From Thermodesulfobacterium geofontis OPF15 (lineage in GTDB: Bacteria; Desulfobacterota; Thermodesulfobacteria; Thermodesulfobacteriales; Thermodesulfobacteriaceae): a stretch of 64,000 nucleotides of DNA. Below the pieces are notes generated by a model. That model made no database searches, had not been told where the DNA came from, and saw nothing but the letters and a program-made list of their open reading frames with translations. This document shows, in pieces, positions 8,705-17,435 of this stretch. Every line of letters starts with the position of its first letter. Position 1 is the first letter of the stretch. The DNA lies in assembly GCF_000215975.1 (NCBI RefSeq), contig NC_015682.1, positions 248,001 to 312,000 of the forward strand. The letters are read 5' to 3'. The position numbers were made by a program, and so were the translations under genes.

Positions 8705-9368
8705 AGGAAGATTTTTTGAAGAAAAACAATATGTACTTGAAGGACTTGCAGCTAAGGAATCATGGAGATTATTTAAAATTTTAGCTGAATTTGTAGAGGG
8801 TTTTGAACTTCTTCCCAGAGTTTATCCAGCAGTTACTATTTTTGGTTCCTCAAGAACATCTCCTGATCATCCAGATTATAAAAAAGCAGAAGAATTAGGA
8901 AAACTATTGGTAAAAGCTGGTTTTTCTGTTATTACAGGTGGAGGACCAGGGATTATGGAAGCAGCTAATAAAGGCGCTGCCGAAGCTGGAGGATATTCGG
9001 TAGGATTAAACATTAGATTGCCTTTAGAGCAGGAACCTAATCCTTATGCTAATATTAAATTAGAATTTAAATACTTTTTTGTAAGAAAGGTAATGATGGC
9101 AAAATACTCAGTTGCTTTTGTATTTTTTCCAGGAGGATTTGGCACCTTAGATGAGATGTTTGAAGTTTTAACTTTAGTACAAACAAAAAAAATAAAGCCT
9201 ATTCCTATAGTACTTATAGATAGAAATTTTTGGGACCCTCTCTATAAATGGATGGTTGATTTTCTTATTCCTAATAACAAAATTTCTCCTAAGGATATTG
9301 ATCTTTTTAAAATAGTTGATACCCCTGAAGAGACAGTAGATTATATTAAGGAATATTTATGGATTTAA
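8685..9368 (+). CDS. LOG-family nucleoside 5'-monophosphate phosphoribohydrolase
   Basis: This 227-residue protein carries both LOG signatures, GGGPGIMEA (85-93) and PGGFGTLDE (149-157). Members release the base from nucleoside monophosphates (cytokinin riboside monophosphates in plants; several NMPs in bacteria). It overlaps recO by 20 bases and pyrB by 10, so it sits inside a nucleotide-metabolism run with the pyrimidine genes, consistent with base salvage. Confidence 0.85.
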   Translation: MKQRTLEGRFFEEKQYVLEGLAAKESWRLFKILAEFVEGFELLPRVYPAVTIFGSSRTSPDHPDYKKAEELGKLLVKAGFSVITGGGPGIMEAANKGAAEAGGYSVGLNIRLPLEQEPNPYANIKLEFKYFFVRKVMMAKYSVAFVFFPGGFGTLDEMFEVLTLVQTKKIKPIPIVLIDRNFWDPLYKWMVDFLIPNNKISPKDIDLFKIVDTPEETVDYIKEYLWI

Positions 9369-10321
9369 AAATTAAGCATCTTCTTGATATTGCTTCTCTT
9401 TCTAAGGAGGAAATAGAAGATTTTTTAAATTTAGCAGAAAATTTAAAAGAAATTCTCTATAGACCAATTCCCAAAGTTCCTACTTTAAGAGGAAAATTGA
9501 TAATTAATTTATTTTATGAACCATCAACTCGGACTCGCTTTTCTTTTGAAAAGGCTGCTAAAACCTTATCTGCAGATAGTTTAACTTTTACAGGTAAAGG
9601 TACAAGTATAGAAAAGGGAGAAACTCTTTTAGATACTATTAAAAATTTAGAAGCTATAGGAGCAGATCTTTTTATTATTAGACATCCTGTTGCTGGGGCA
9701 CCTCATTTTGTAGCTAAATATAGTAAAGTTCCCATTATTAATGCTGGGGATGGAACTCATGAGCATCCCACTCAAGCACTTTTAGACCTTTTAACTGTTA
9801 AAGAAAAACTTGGAACTCTTTCAGATTTAAAGGTTGCAATTATAGGAGATATAAAGCATAGTAGAGTTGCTCATTCAGATATATTAGCCTTTCAGAAAAT
9901 GGGATCCACTGTTTGGGTTTCTGGCCCAGTTCATCTTTTACCAGATATTAAAGAGGAAAATTATTTTAAGCTTTCTGAGAGGAGTTTTAAAATTTGTTAT
10001 AAAATAGAAGACGCTATTAAAGATGCAGATATAATAATAGCTCTAAGAATACAGAGAGAAAGACATGGAGAAGCTCTTATCCCAAGTTTTTTAGAATATC
10101 ATGAGTTCTTTGGTTTAAAACCAGAACATTTGGAATTAATGAAAGAAAAAACAATCCTTATGCATCCTGGACCTATAAATTGGGGAGTAGAACTTGCTTA
10201 TGAAATGGAAAAATATCCCTTTCAAGTAATTTTAGACCAAGTAGAAAATGGAGTAGCTATAAGAATGGCAATTCTGTTAAGGTTTTTAACAGGTGAAAGA
10301 GGTTATGAAGATTTTAATTAA
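9359..10321 (+). CDS. pyrB: Aspartate carbamoyltransferase, catalytic subunit
   Basis: It catalyses carbamoyl phosphate + aspartate to carbamoyl-aspartate, the first committed pyrimidine step. The 320 residues include the carbamoyl-phosphate loop STRTR (56-60, then FSFEKA), 'DGTHEHPTQALLDL' near 140 and 'MHPGPINWGVEL' near 270. Many relatives have Arg where Trp appears in that last motif (NRG versus NWG). No PyrI regulatory subunit is adjacent. It is followed directly by pyrC. Confidence 0.95.
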   Translation: MDLKIKHLLDIASLSKEEIEDFLNLAENLKEILYRPIPKVPTLRGKLIINLFYEPSTRTRFSFEKAAKTLSADSLTFTGKGTSIEKGETLLDTIKNLEAIGADLFIIRHPVAGAPHFVAKYSKVPIINAGDGTHEHPTQALLDLLTVKEKLGTLSDLKVAIIGDIKHSRVAHSDILAFQKMGSTVWVSGPVHLLPDIKEENYFKLSERSFKICYKIEDAIKDADIIIALRIQRERHGEALIPSFLEYHEFFGLKPEHLELMKEKTILMHPGPINWGVELAYEMEKYPFQVILDQVENGVAIRMAILLRFLTGERGYEDFN

Positions 10322-11585
10322 AAAAGGAAGAATAATAGATCCTTCACAAAATTTAGATTTTTTAGGAGATTTATTAATAGAAAATGGAAAGATTTTAGAG
10401 GTTGAAAAAAATATAGAAATTCATGAAAGGGTAGAAATAATAGAAGCTAACAATTTATGGGTTTTACCAGGACTTGTAGATATCCATGTTCATTTAAGAG
10501 AACCAGGGGAGGAATGGAAAGAAGATATAGAAACAGGAACAAAATCAGCTTTATATGGAGGGGTTTTGAGATTAGCTTGTATGCCGAATACAAAACCTCC
10601 TAATGATTCCCCAGAGGTTACTAAATATATTCTTGAAAGGGCATCTCAAAAAGCTTATGTTACTGTTTATCCTATTGCCTGTATTACTAAAAAACAGGAA
10701 GGAAAGGAAATTACTGAATTTGGAAGATTAAAAAAAGCAGGAGCTATTGCAGTTTCCGATGATGGAAAGTGGGTTCAAGATTCAGGAGTTATGAAAAGAG
10801 CAATGTTATATGCTAAAAACTTTGATCTACCTATAATTTCACATTGTGAAGACATAAGTCTATCAAGGGGTGGACAAATTAATGAGGGATATTTCTCAGC
10901 AAAATTAGGATTAAAAGGAATTCCTACTTCTGCAGAAACTATAGCAGTATTAAGAGATCTTATTTTGGCTAAAGAAACTCAAAAATCTGTTCATTTAGCT
11001 CATCTTTCAACTAAGGAAGTTATACCTTTTTTAAAATGGGCTAAAGAAGAGAATATCCCCTTTACAGCAGAAACATGTCCTCATTATTTTACCTTAACAG
11101 AAAGGGAAGTAGAAAATTACAATACCTTAGCAAAAGTAAATCCACCTTTAAGAACTGAAGAAGATGTTTTAGCTATAAAACTTGCTTTAAAAGAGGGGTT
11201 AATAGAAGTAATAGCAAGCGATCATGCACCTCATAGCCCTCTTGAAAAAGAAATAGAATTTGAGCATGCCTCATTTGGTATGATAGGGCTTCAAACTTTA
11301 CTTCCTTTAAGTCTTAATTTAATAAGAGAAGGCTATTTAACACCTTTAGCCCTCTTTGAAAAACTTATTGTAAATCCCTCTAAAGTATTAGGTATTGACC
11401 CTCCTTCTTTTAAAAAGGGAAACTCAGCTGAAGTTATAATTGTTGATCCTGAAGAAGAATACGTTTTAACTGAAGAAATAATTCAATCCAAAAGCAAGAA
11501 TACTCCATTTTTAAATAAAAAACTCAAAGGAAGAGTTAAAAAAGTTATTTTAAAAGAAAAGATTTTTGATTTATCTCTTATATAA
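10305..11585 (+). CDS. pyrC: Dihydroorotase (class I)
   Basis: It interconverts carbamoyl-aspartate and dihydroorotate. The 426-residue form starting at the ATG 10305 (MKILIKKGRIIDP) aligns with the family start; a GTG at 10293 would add four residues and has an AAGG ten bases upstream, so the start is not settled. Metal ligands are His61 and His63 in 'DIHVHLREPG'; 'SDDGKWV', 'HCED', 'HLSTKE' and 'ASDHAPHSP' follow in order. It overlaps pyrB by 17 bases and ends the rightward operon. Confidence 0.95.
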   Translation: MKILIKKGRIIDPSQNLDFLGDLLIENGKILEVEKNIEIHERVEIIEANNLWVLPGLVDIHVHLREPGEEWKEDIETGTKSALYGGVLRLACMPNTKPPNDSPEVTKYILERASQKAYVTVYPIACITKKQEGKEITEFGRLKKAGAIAVSDDGKWVQDSGVMKRAMLYAKNFDLPIISHCEDISLSRGGQINEGYFSAKLGLKGIPTSAETIAVLRDLILAKETQKSVHLAHLSTKEVIPFLKWAKEENIPFTAETCPHYFTLTEREVENYNTLAKVNPPLRTEEDVLAIKLALKEGLIEVIASDHAPHSPLEKEIEFEHASFGMIGLQTLLPLSLNLIREGYLTPLALFEKLIVNPSKVLGIDPPSFKKGNSAEVIIVDPEEEYVLTEEIIQSKSKNTPFLNKKLKGRVKKVILKEKIFDLSLI

Positions 11586-11731
11586 TTGTGTATTTTATAA
11601 CACACCTGTTTACAAATTTACACATTTAAAATTCCAAATTTTTTAAAAAAATTTAGAAAAATTTAATAGTTCAAATTAGGCACAAAAATTGCTAATTTTT
11701 AATTAAAATTAAAAAAGGAGATAAGCTCAAA

Positions 11732-12637
11732 ATGGAATATCAAAGAACCTTAGCTGGAAAAGTAGTTTTAGAAGGTGAAGGCATTTTTTCTGGTAAAAAT
11801 ATAAGGGTAGAAATTGAACCAGCTGAGGAAAATGGAGGTATTAATTTTATAAGAGCAGATTTACCGGGAAAGCCTGTTATTCCATTAAAAATAGAAAATA
11901 TAATTGGGCTTGAGGGTGCAACTGCAATAACTGATGGAGAACATTTTATTTATTTAGTGGAACATCTCCTTTCTGCTCTTCATGGACTTCAAATAGATAA
12001 TGCGAATATTTATGTTTATGGAGAAGAAATACCCTTATTTGATGGTTCAGCATATCCTTGGGTAAGAAAAATTCAAGAAGTGGGATATCGATTTTTATTA
12101 ATCCCTAAAAGGAAATTTTATCTTCGTAAAAGTTTTCAGTATCAAAATGGAGTTTCTAAAATAAATTTCAAACCCTCTAATACTTTAAAAATTAAAGCCT
12201 TCATATCTTTTGAACATCCCCTTATAAGAGAACAAAGCTTAGAAATTGAGATAAATCCAAGGTCTTATATTAATGAAATTGCTTTTGCAAGAACCTTTGG
12301 TTTTAAAGATATACTTTTTGAAAGGAAAAATAAGGGCATAATAAAAGGAGGTAGTCTTTCTAATGCTATAATTTTAGATAAAGATAAAGTTCTTAATCCT
12401 GAAGGTTTGAGAACTGAAGATGAATTTGTAAGACACAAAATCCTTGATATCGTAGGAGATTTATTTGCTTTAGGATATCCTTTAGTAGCAGAAATTGAGG
12501 CAATCTATTCCAATCATAGATCTCATATAGAGGCTTTAAAAAGCCTTTATAAAGCTGGATTATTAGAAGAAATTGAAAGTAGAGCCCTTACTTTTTTGCT
12601 AATTTATAAAAAATTAAAAAAATACGAACAAACTTAA
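11732..12637 (+). CDS. lpxC: UDP-3-O-acyl-N-acetylglucosamine deacetylase
   Basis: LpxC performs the committed step of lipid A synthesis, a zinc-dependent deacetylation in the cytoplasm. The 301 residues contain the catalytic Glu77 with zinc ligand His78 (LVEHLLSALHG), zinc ligands His235 and Asp239 (HKILDIVGD) and the general acid His262, with the same spacing as Aquifex LpxC. A GGAG site precedes the start. The 146-base gap upstream presumably holds its promoter. It proves that the host has, or had, an LPS outer membrane. Its end overlaps that of the L,D-transpeptidase gene by 4 bases. Confidence 0.95.
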   Translation: MEYQRTLAGKVVLEGEGIFSGKNIRVEIEPAEENGGINFIRADLPGKPVIPLKIENIIGLEGATAITDGEHFIYLVEHLLSALHGLQIDNANIYVYGEEIPLFDGSAYPWVRKIQEVGYRFLLIPKRKFYLRKSFQYQNGVSKINFKPSNTLKIKAFISFEHPLIREQSLEIEINPRSYINEIAFARTFGFKDILFERKNKGIIKGGSLSNAIILDKDKVLNPEGLRTEDEFVRHKILDIVGDLFALGYPLVAEIEAIYSNHRSHIEALKSLYKAGLLEEIESRALTFLLIYKKLKKYEQT

Positions 12638-13536
12638 TCTTTAATTTCCCCTATTTTATGAATTAAACCGTCAGGATTTTTAAGAACCCTTTCTAAAATT
12701 TTTAAATTAATTTTATAACTTAAATTTTTTCTTTCTGTAAGTTTATCTAATTTTTGTATAATATAAGGTAGAGGATTTTTTATAAAATTTTCTATATCAG
12801 GATAAGCTTGCAAATATATACTTTTTCCTTCTATAGCAATTTTGTAAGGTTCATAAATGATTTTTACTAAAGTTCCTACAGGAACATTTTCAAACAAAAA
12901 TTTTATATCCTCTGGATAGAGACGAATACATCCATGGGTAGTTCTTCTACCAATGCTATATACTTTATTTGTGCCATGTATAGCATAAAGACCTTTTGAT
13001 AAGTAAAGTGCATAATCACCCATAGGATTTTCTGGTCCTGGAGGAACTACGTCAGGTAAAGTAGGGTCTTCAGCTTTTATAGAAGGAGGAGGATACCAAG
13101 TGGGTTTTTCTTTTTTATTAATTATAGTATATAATCCTAAAGGAGGTAAACTACCTTTAACACCAATTCCTATAGGAGCTACTAAAAACTCATTATTTTT
13201 GAAATAATATAGTCTCATTTCTGGAAGATTAATAAGAATAAAATTATTAGATAGATTTAAAAATTCCTCAGGAATTAAAACCTTTTTGGGTATAATAATT
13301 TTTTTTCCTTTGGGTGGTATCCAAGGATCTACCTTAGGATTAGCAAGGGTTATATGATAATATCCCACTTTAAATTGGACAGCTAAATCTACAAGTGTAT
13401 CATTTTCTTGAAGGGTATAAAATATATCTTCAAAATAGATAAATTTATTGGGGATTAATTTATTTACTTGGCAACTCCCTAAAGTAATATAAAATAAGAC
13501 GAATAAAAAGCTTATAAAAACCTTATGAGATTTCAT
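12634..13536 (-). CDS. L,D-transpeptidase lipoprotein with LysM domain
   Basis: It is a YkuD-family peptidoglycan cross-linking or modifying enzyme, 300 residues long. Residues 1-22 form a lipoprotein signal with lipobox LGSC (Cys22). A LysM peptidoglycan-binding repeat lies at about 37-83. The YkuD domain (about 97-235) has His187 and catalytic Cys203 in 'THGCIRL'. No alternative in-frame start exists that keeps the signal peptide, so its 5' end really does overlap the divergent CysK fusion gene by 12 bases. Confidence 0.9.
   Translation of the reverse strand: MKSHKVFISFLFVLFYITLGSCQVNKLIPNKFIYFEDIFYTLQENDTLVDLAVQFKVGYYHITLANPKVDPWIPPKGKKIIIPKKVLIPEEFLNLSNNFILINLPEMRLYYFKNNEFLVAPIGIGVKGSLPPLGLYTIINKKEKPTWYPPPSIKAEDPTLPDVVPPGPENPMGDYALYLSKGLYAIHGTNKVYSIGRRTTHGCIRLYPEDIKFLFENVPVGTLVKIIYEPYKIAIEGKSIYLQAYPDIENFIKNPLPYIIQKLDKLTERKNLSYKINLKILERVLKNPDGLIHKIGEIKD
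13468..13495 (+). promoter_or_regulatory. Candidate promoter of the CysK-CysRS fusion gene
   Basis: TTGGCA (13468-13473), a 16-base spacer and TAAAAT (13490-13495) give 5/6 matches in both boxes. The site lies inside the oppositely oriented L,D-transpeptidase gene, as it must because the two start codons overlap. Predicted transcription starts about 20 bases before the ATG at 13525. No Shine-Dalgarno site is visible. Confidence 0.45.
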
Positions 13537-15861
13537 AATATCTTACAAAAAATTGGTAACACTCCCATAATTAAACTAAGAAATATAAAAGTCAAGCCAT
13601 CTATAGAAATTTGGGGGAAGTTAGAAAGTCAAAATCCTGGAGGCTCTATAAAGGATAGACCAGCACTTTTTATGATAGAAGAAGCAGAAAAAAAGGGGCT
13701 TCTAACTAAAGATAAGATTGTAATTGAAGCTTCAAGCGGGAATACAGGAATAGGGCTTTCTTTAGTATGTGCAGTAAAAGGATATAAATGCATAATTGCT
13801 ATGCCAGAATCAGCTTCTATAGAAAGAAGGAAAATAATGCAAGCTTACGGGGCAGAAATTCTTTTAACTCCAGCAGAAAAAGGAACTGATGGAGCTATAG
13901 AGACTGTTTATGAAATTTGGAGAAATAATCCTGATAAATATTATTGTACTGATCAGTTTAATAATGATGCAAACTGGCTTAGTCATTATAAAACTACTGC
14001 TCCAGAAATTTTAAGAGACACAGAGGGTAAAGTTACTCATGTAGTTTGTGGTCTTGGGACAACAGGAACTGCTATGGGAATTGCAAGGTTTGTAAAAGAC
14101 AATAATCTACCTGTTAAAGTAATAGGGGTAGAGCCTAATCCCGGACATAAAATCCAAGGTTTAAAAAATATGAAAGAATCTTATCCACCAAGTATTTATA
14201 AAAAGAGCCTTCTTGAAAAGGTAATAAATATAGATGATGAAGAAGCATTTTATTGGGCAAGAAAATTAGCTAAGGAGGAAGGTATTTTTGTAGGTATGAG
14301 TTCAGGTGCAGCCCTAGCAGGTGCATTAAAATTAGCAGAAACCTTGGATGAGGGGTTAATTGTAGTTATTTTCCCTGATGGAGGAGAAAGATATCTTTCA
14401 ACACCACTTTGGAGCTTTGAAACAATAAGAAAAGAACTACCTAAGGAAGTAGATTTATTTCTTACCAATACCTTTTCAGGCAAAAGAGAAGCCTTCTACC
14501 CTTTAATTGATAAAGAAGTAAAAATCTATACTTGTGGTCCTACGCTAAATACAAGACCACATATAGGTCTTTATAGAAGACTTATTACTGTAGATATATT
14601 AAAAAGTTTCCTAAAACTGATGGGTTACAAAGTTATCCATGTAGTCAATTTAACAGACTTTGATGACAAAACCATTAATACTGCCTTAGAAAAAGATGTA
14701 GATTTAAGAGAACTTACCTCAAAGGTGGAACAAGAATTTTACGAAGATTTAGATTGGTTAAAAATTGAAAAAGCTGATTTTTATCCTAAGGTTAGCGAGC
14801 ATTTAGAAGATATGAAAAAACTTGCTATAAGTATTTTGGAAAAAGATAAAGCCTATGTGAAATATTCAAGTCTTTATTTTGATATTTCAAGATTTTCTGA
14901 ATATGGTAAACTTTCTAAAATTGATTTAAGTTTTCTTAAACCCGGTGCTACAATTGATCTTGAGGAATATGATAAAGAAGAACCCTTTGATTTTGCCCTT
15001 TTAAAAAGAGTCCAAATTTTAGAATTAAAAAGAGGATATTTTGTTGAAACCCCTTTTGGAAAAGTAAGACCCACTTGGCATATTCATTGTGCAAGCCTTG
15101 TTTTAAAATATCTTGGAGAAGAAATTGATATTTTTACTAGTGGAAACGATCTTATTTTCCCTCATCATGAAAATACAAGAGCTATTGCTAAGGCATTAAC
15201 TGGAAAAGAACTTGCAAAATATTGGGTTCATTCTGGTTTAGTTTTTTATAACGGAAAAAAAATTTCTTCTGAAAATAGAATTACTATAGAGGATATTAAA
15301 AATAAAGGATTTTCAGGGAGAGTTTTAAGATTTTACTTCTTAAGAACTCATTATAGGAATCGATTTAATTTTAGTTGGAAAGGATTAGAAGAAAGCTCTA
15401 AAATTTTAGAAAAAATTGATAGGTATATAGCCTATTTAGGGGCAACCCCTGAAAATGAAAAGATAGAAGATAAAGATAAGCTTTGGCAAATTTTAAAAGA
15501 TTTTGAAAATAATTGGAAAGAGGCATTAAAAGAAGATTTAAATACCCCTATAGTTATTTCTGAAATAATTTCCTTTTTTAAAAAAATTTATCCCTATTTA
15601 AAGCAAGGTCTACCTTTAGATTATAAAAAGGAAGTTCTAAAATCCCTTAAAAATCTCAATAAAATTTTAAAAATATTTAAGTTCCCCCAAGTAGTAGAAA
15701 AAAGGGATATATTGGAAAAAATTGAAATAAGAGAGAAGGCAAAAAAAGAAAAAAATTATGAATTAGCAGACAGAATTAGAGAAGAACTTGAAAAAGAAGG
15801 CTTTTTTATTTTTGATTTTTCTTTTGGTACAAGAGTTGTTTCTCTAAAAGAAGAATTATGA
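13525..15861 (+). CDS. Fusion: cysteine synthase + divergent cysteinyl-tRNA-synthetase-like enzyme
   Basis: One uninterrupted 778-residue frame joins two complete enzymes. Residues 1-300 are an O-acetylserine sulfhydrylase-type PLP enzyme: Lys43 in 'GGSIKDRP', SSGNTG at 70-75 and GLGTTGT at 176-182. Residues about 329-778 align end to end with CysRS, including 'YTCGPT' (Cys337), 'WHIHC' (Cys522), 'FPHHEN' (His547), 'LNTP' and the C-terminal helical domain with 'ADRIREEL'. Key positions differ: HIGH is HIGL (346-349), KMSKS is KISSE (579-583), the position of the fourth zinc ligand (E. coli Glu238) is Thr551, and E. coli His224 is Phe. It may be an odd CysRS fed by its own CysK, or a cysteine-activating paralogue. 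The frame overlaps the glycosylase gene by ATGA. Confidence 0.85.
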   Translation: MRFHNILQKIGNTPIIKLRNIKVKPSIEIWGKLESQNPGGSIKDRPALFMIEEAEKKGLLTKDKIVIEASSGNTGIGLSLVCAVKGYKCIIAMPESASIERRKIMQAYGAEILLTPAEKGTDGAIETVYEIWRNNPDKYYCTDQFNNDANWLSHYKTTAPEILRDTEGKVTHVVCGLGTTGTAMGIARFVKDNNLPVKVIGVEPNPGHKIQGLKNMKESYPPSIYKKSLLEKVINIDDEEAFYWARKLAKEEGIFVGMSSGAALAGALKLAETLDEGLIVVIFPDGGERYLSTPLWSFETIRKELPKEVDLFLTNTFSGKREAFYPLIDKEVKIYTCGPTLNTRPHIGLYRRLITVDILKSFLKLMGYKVIHVVNLTDFDDKTINTALEKDVDLRELTSKVEQEFYEDLDWLKIEKADFYPKVSEHLEDMKKLAISILEKDKAYVKYSSLYFDISRFSEYGKLSKIDLSFLKPGATIDLEEYDKEEPFDFALLKRVQILELKRGYFVETPFGKVRPTWHIHCASLVLKYLGEEIDIFTSGNDLIFPHHENTRAIAKALTGKELAKYWVHSGLVFYNGKKISSENRITIEDIKNKGFSGRVLRFYFLRTHYRNRFNFSWKGLEESSKILEKIDRYIAYLGATPENEKIEDKDKLWQILKDFENNWKEALKEDLNTPIVISEIISFFKKIYPYLKQGLPLDYKKEVLKSLKNLNKILKIFKFPQVVEKRDILEKIEIREKAKKEKNYELADRIREELEKEGFFIFDFSFGTRVVSLKEEL

Positions 15862-16514
15862 AAAATATTTCTCAGATTTTGTACGAAATTTACGAAAGCC
15901 TTTTTGCCCATTTTGGACCTCAAAATTGGTGGCCTGCAGATACACCTTTTGAAATATGTGTAGGAGCAATTCTTACCCAAAATGCAAGCTGGAAAAATGT
16001 GAAAATAGCTATAGATAATCTTAAAAAGAAAGATCTTTTAGACCCTTTTAAACTTTATAATATCCCCTTAGAATCCCTTTCTCAAATTATAAAACCTTCT
16101 GGATTTTATAATACTAAGGCAAAAAGGCTTAAAAATTTCGTTAAATTTTTAATAGAAAATTATCAAGGAGATCTAAATATTTTATTTTCAAAGGGGCTCA
16201 AAAAAGCAAGAGAAGAACTTTTAAATATAAAAGGATTAGGTAAAGAGACCGTAGATAGTATTCTTTTATATGCAGGAAATTTACCAATTTTTGTAGTTGA
16301 TGCCTATACCTATAGAATTTTACATCGTCATTCTCTTGTTCCTGAAGAAGCAACTTATGAAGAAATGCAGGCTTTATTTATGGAAAATCTTCCTCAAGAT
16401 CCTCAGCTTTTTAATGAATTTCATGCCCTTTTAGTTGCTTGTGGTAAAAATTTTTGTAAGAAAAAAGAACCTCTTTGCGAAACTTGCCCTTTAAAAACCA
16501 TTAAAATTCCTTAA
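15858..16514 (+). CDS. HhH-GPD DNA glycosylase, MagIII-like with Fe-S cysteines
   Basis: The 218 residues resemble Helicobacter 3-methyladenine glycosylase MagIII: 'WWPADTPFE' near 25, 'GAILTQNASW' (37-46), 'PSGFYNTKAKRL' (80-91), the helix-hairpin-helix 'IKGLGKETVDSILLYA' near 124-139 and the catalytic Asp148 in 'VVDAY'. The lyase lysine of endonuclease III is Glu130 here, so a monofunctional base-excision enzyme is expected. Unlike MagIII it keeps four C-terminal cysteines (195, 200, 207, 210), a likely [4Fe-4S] site with C-X4-C-X6-C-X2-C spacing. It is coupled by a 4-base overlap to the fusion gene. Confidence 0.8.
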   Translation: MKNISQILYEIYESLFAHFGPQNWWPADTPFEICVGAILTQNASWKNVKIAIDNLKKKDLLDPFKLYNIPLESLSQIIKPSGFYNTKAKRLKNFVKFLIENYQGDLNILFSKGLKKAREELLNIKGLGKETVDSILLYAGNLPIFVVDAYTYRILHRHSLVPEEATYEEMQALFMENLPQDPQLFNEFHALLVACGKNFCKKKEPLCETCPLKTIKIP

Positions 16515-16541
16515 AGTAAATTTTACTGAGAGAAAAAAACA

Positions 16542-17426
16542 TTGATTTGGTGTATCTTTGCAATTTTAGCAGGTTTTTTTGTTTCTTTAAGTGATGCCTT
16601 AAATAAAAAATATCTTTCTTCTCTTGATTATCCCTATATGGTTATTGCAAGAACCTTAGGAAGTTTCCCCTTCCTCTTCCCTGTTTTTTTATTTTTAACC
16701 TATAAATACAACGGATTAAATTACTTCTCATTCCCATTTATTACCGACGTTTCTTTGCTTTTACTCTTAGAAATATTAGCTACTATCCTCTATATGAAAG
16801 GAATTAAGCTTTCTCCTCTTTCTTTAACTATTCCTTTTTTATCTTTCACTCCTGTTTTTATAATACTTACAGGCTATCTTATTTTAGGAGAAAAGGTTTC
16901 TACGGAAGGAACTTTGGGAATAATTTTGGTTGTAATAGGAAGTTATTGTATTAACCTTCCTTCTATAAAAGAAGGTTTTTTAGCTCCTATTAAAGCTATC
17001 AAGAGAGAAAAAGGAAGTTTTTTACTTCTTCAAGTTGCTTTTATTTATTCTATAACTTCAGTTCTTGGGAAAAAAGGAATAATATTAAGTAATCCCATAT
17101 GGTTTGCTTCTTTTTATTTTTCTATCTTAGGGATTACCTCAACTTTAATAATTAAAATTTTTTATCCTGTAAAACTTTGGGAATTTATAAAAAAACATTA
17201 TAGTTCAATTTTGTTAGTAGGATTAACTCAAGGACTTATGTGTTATTCTCATATGATAGCTTTGAGTCAAATCGAAACAGCTTATATGATAACCCTTAAA
17301 AGAACAAGTATCCTTTTTGCAGTTATATTGGGATATTTTATGTTTAAAGAAAAATATATTTTAATAAGGCTTTTTGCAGTAATTCTTATGCTTACTGGGA
17401 TTTTCATAATTACCTTTTTGAGATAA
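16542..17426 (+). CDS. EamA/DMT-family membrane transporter
   Basis: This 294-residue protein has about ten hydrophobic segments in two EamA repeats (about 1-140 and 155-290), as in drug/metabolite exporters of the RhaT/YdcZ type. The start is TTG at 16542; no ATG nearby keeps the first membrane span, which begins at once (IWCIFAILAGFFVS). The substrate cannot be inferred. It lies 27 bases after the glycosylase and 9 before the cobalamin gene. Confidence 0.8.
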   Translation: MIWCIFAILAGFFVSLSDALNKKYLSSLDYPYMVIARTLGSFPFLFPVFLFLTYKYNGLNYFSFPFITDVSLLLLLEILATILYMKGIKLSPLSLTIPFLSFTPVFIILTGYLILGEKVSTEGTLGIILVVIGSYCINLPSIKEGFLAPIKAIKREKGSFLLLQVAFIYSITSVLGKKGIILSNPIWFASFYFSILGITSTLIIKIFYPVKLWEFIKKHYSSILLVGLTQGLMCYSHMIALSQIETAYMITLKRTSILFAVILGYFMFKEKYILIRLFAVILMLTGIFIITFLR

Positions 17427-17435
17427 AATTTTAAA

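Noticed and set aside
11586-11610. Inverted repeat TGTGT...ACACA after pyrC as a terminator
   Set aside because: Only a 5-base stem with an 8-base A/T loop and no U-run; too weak to call.
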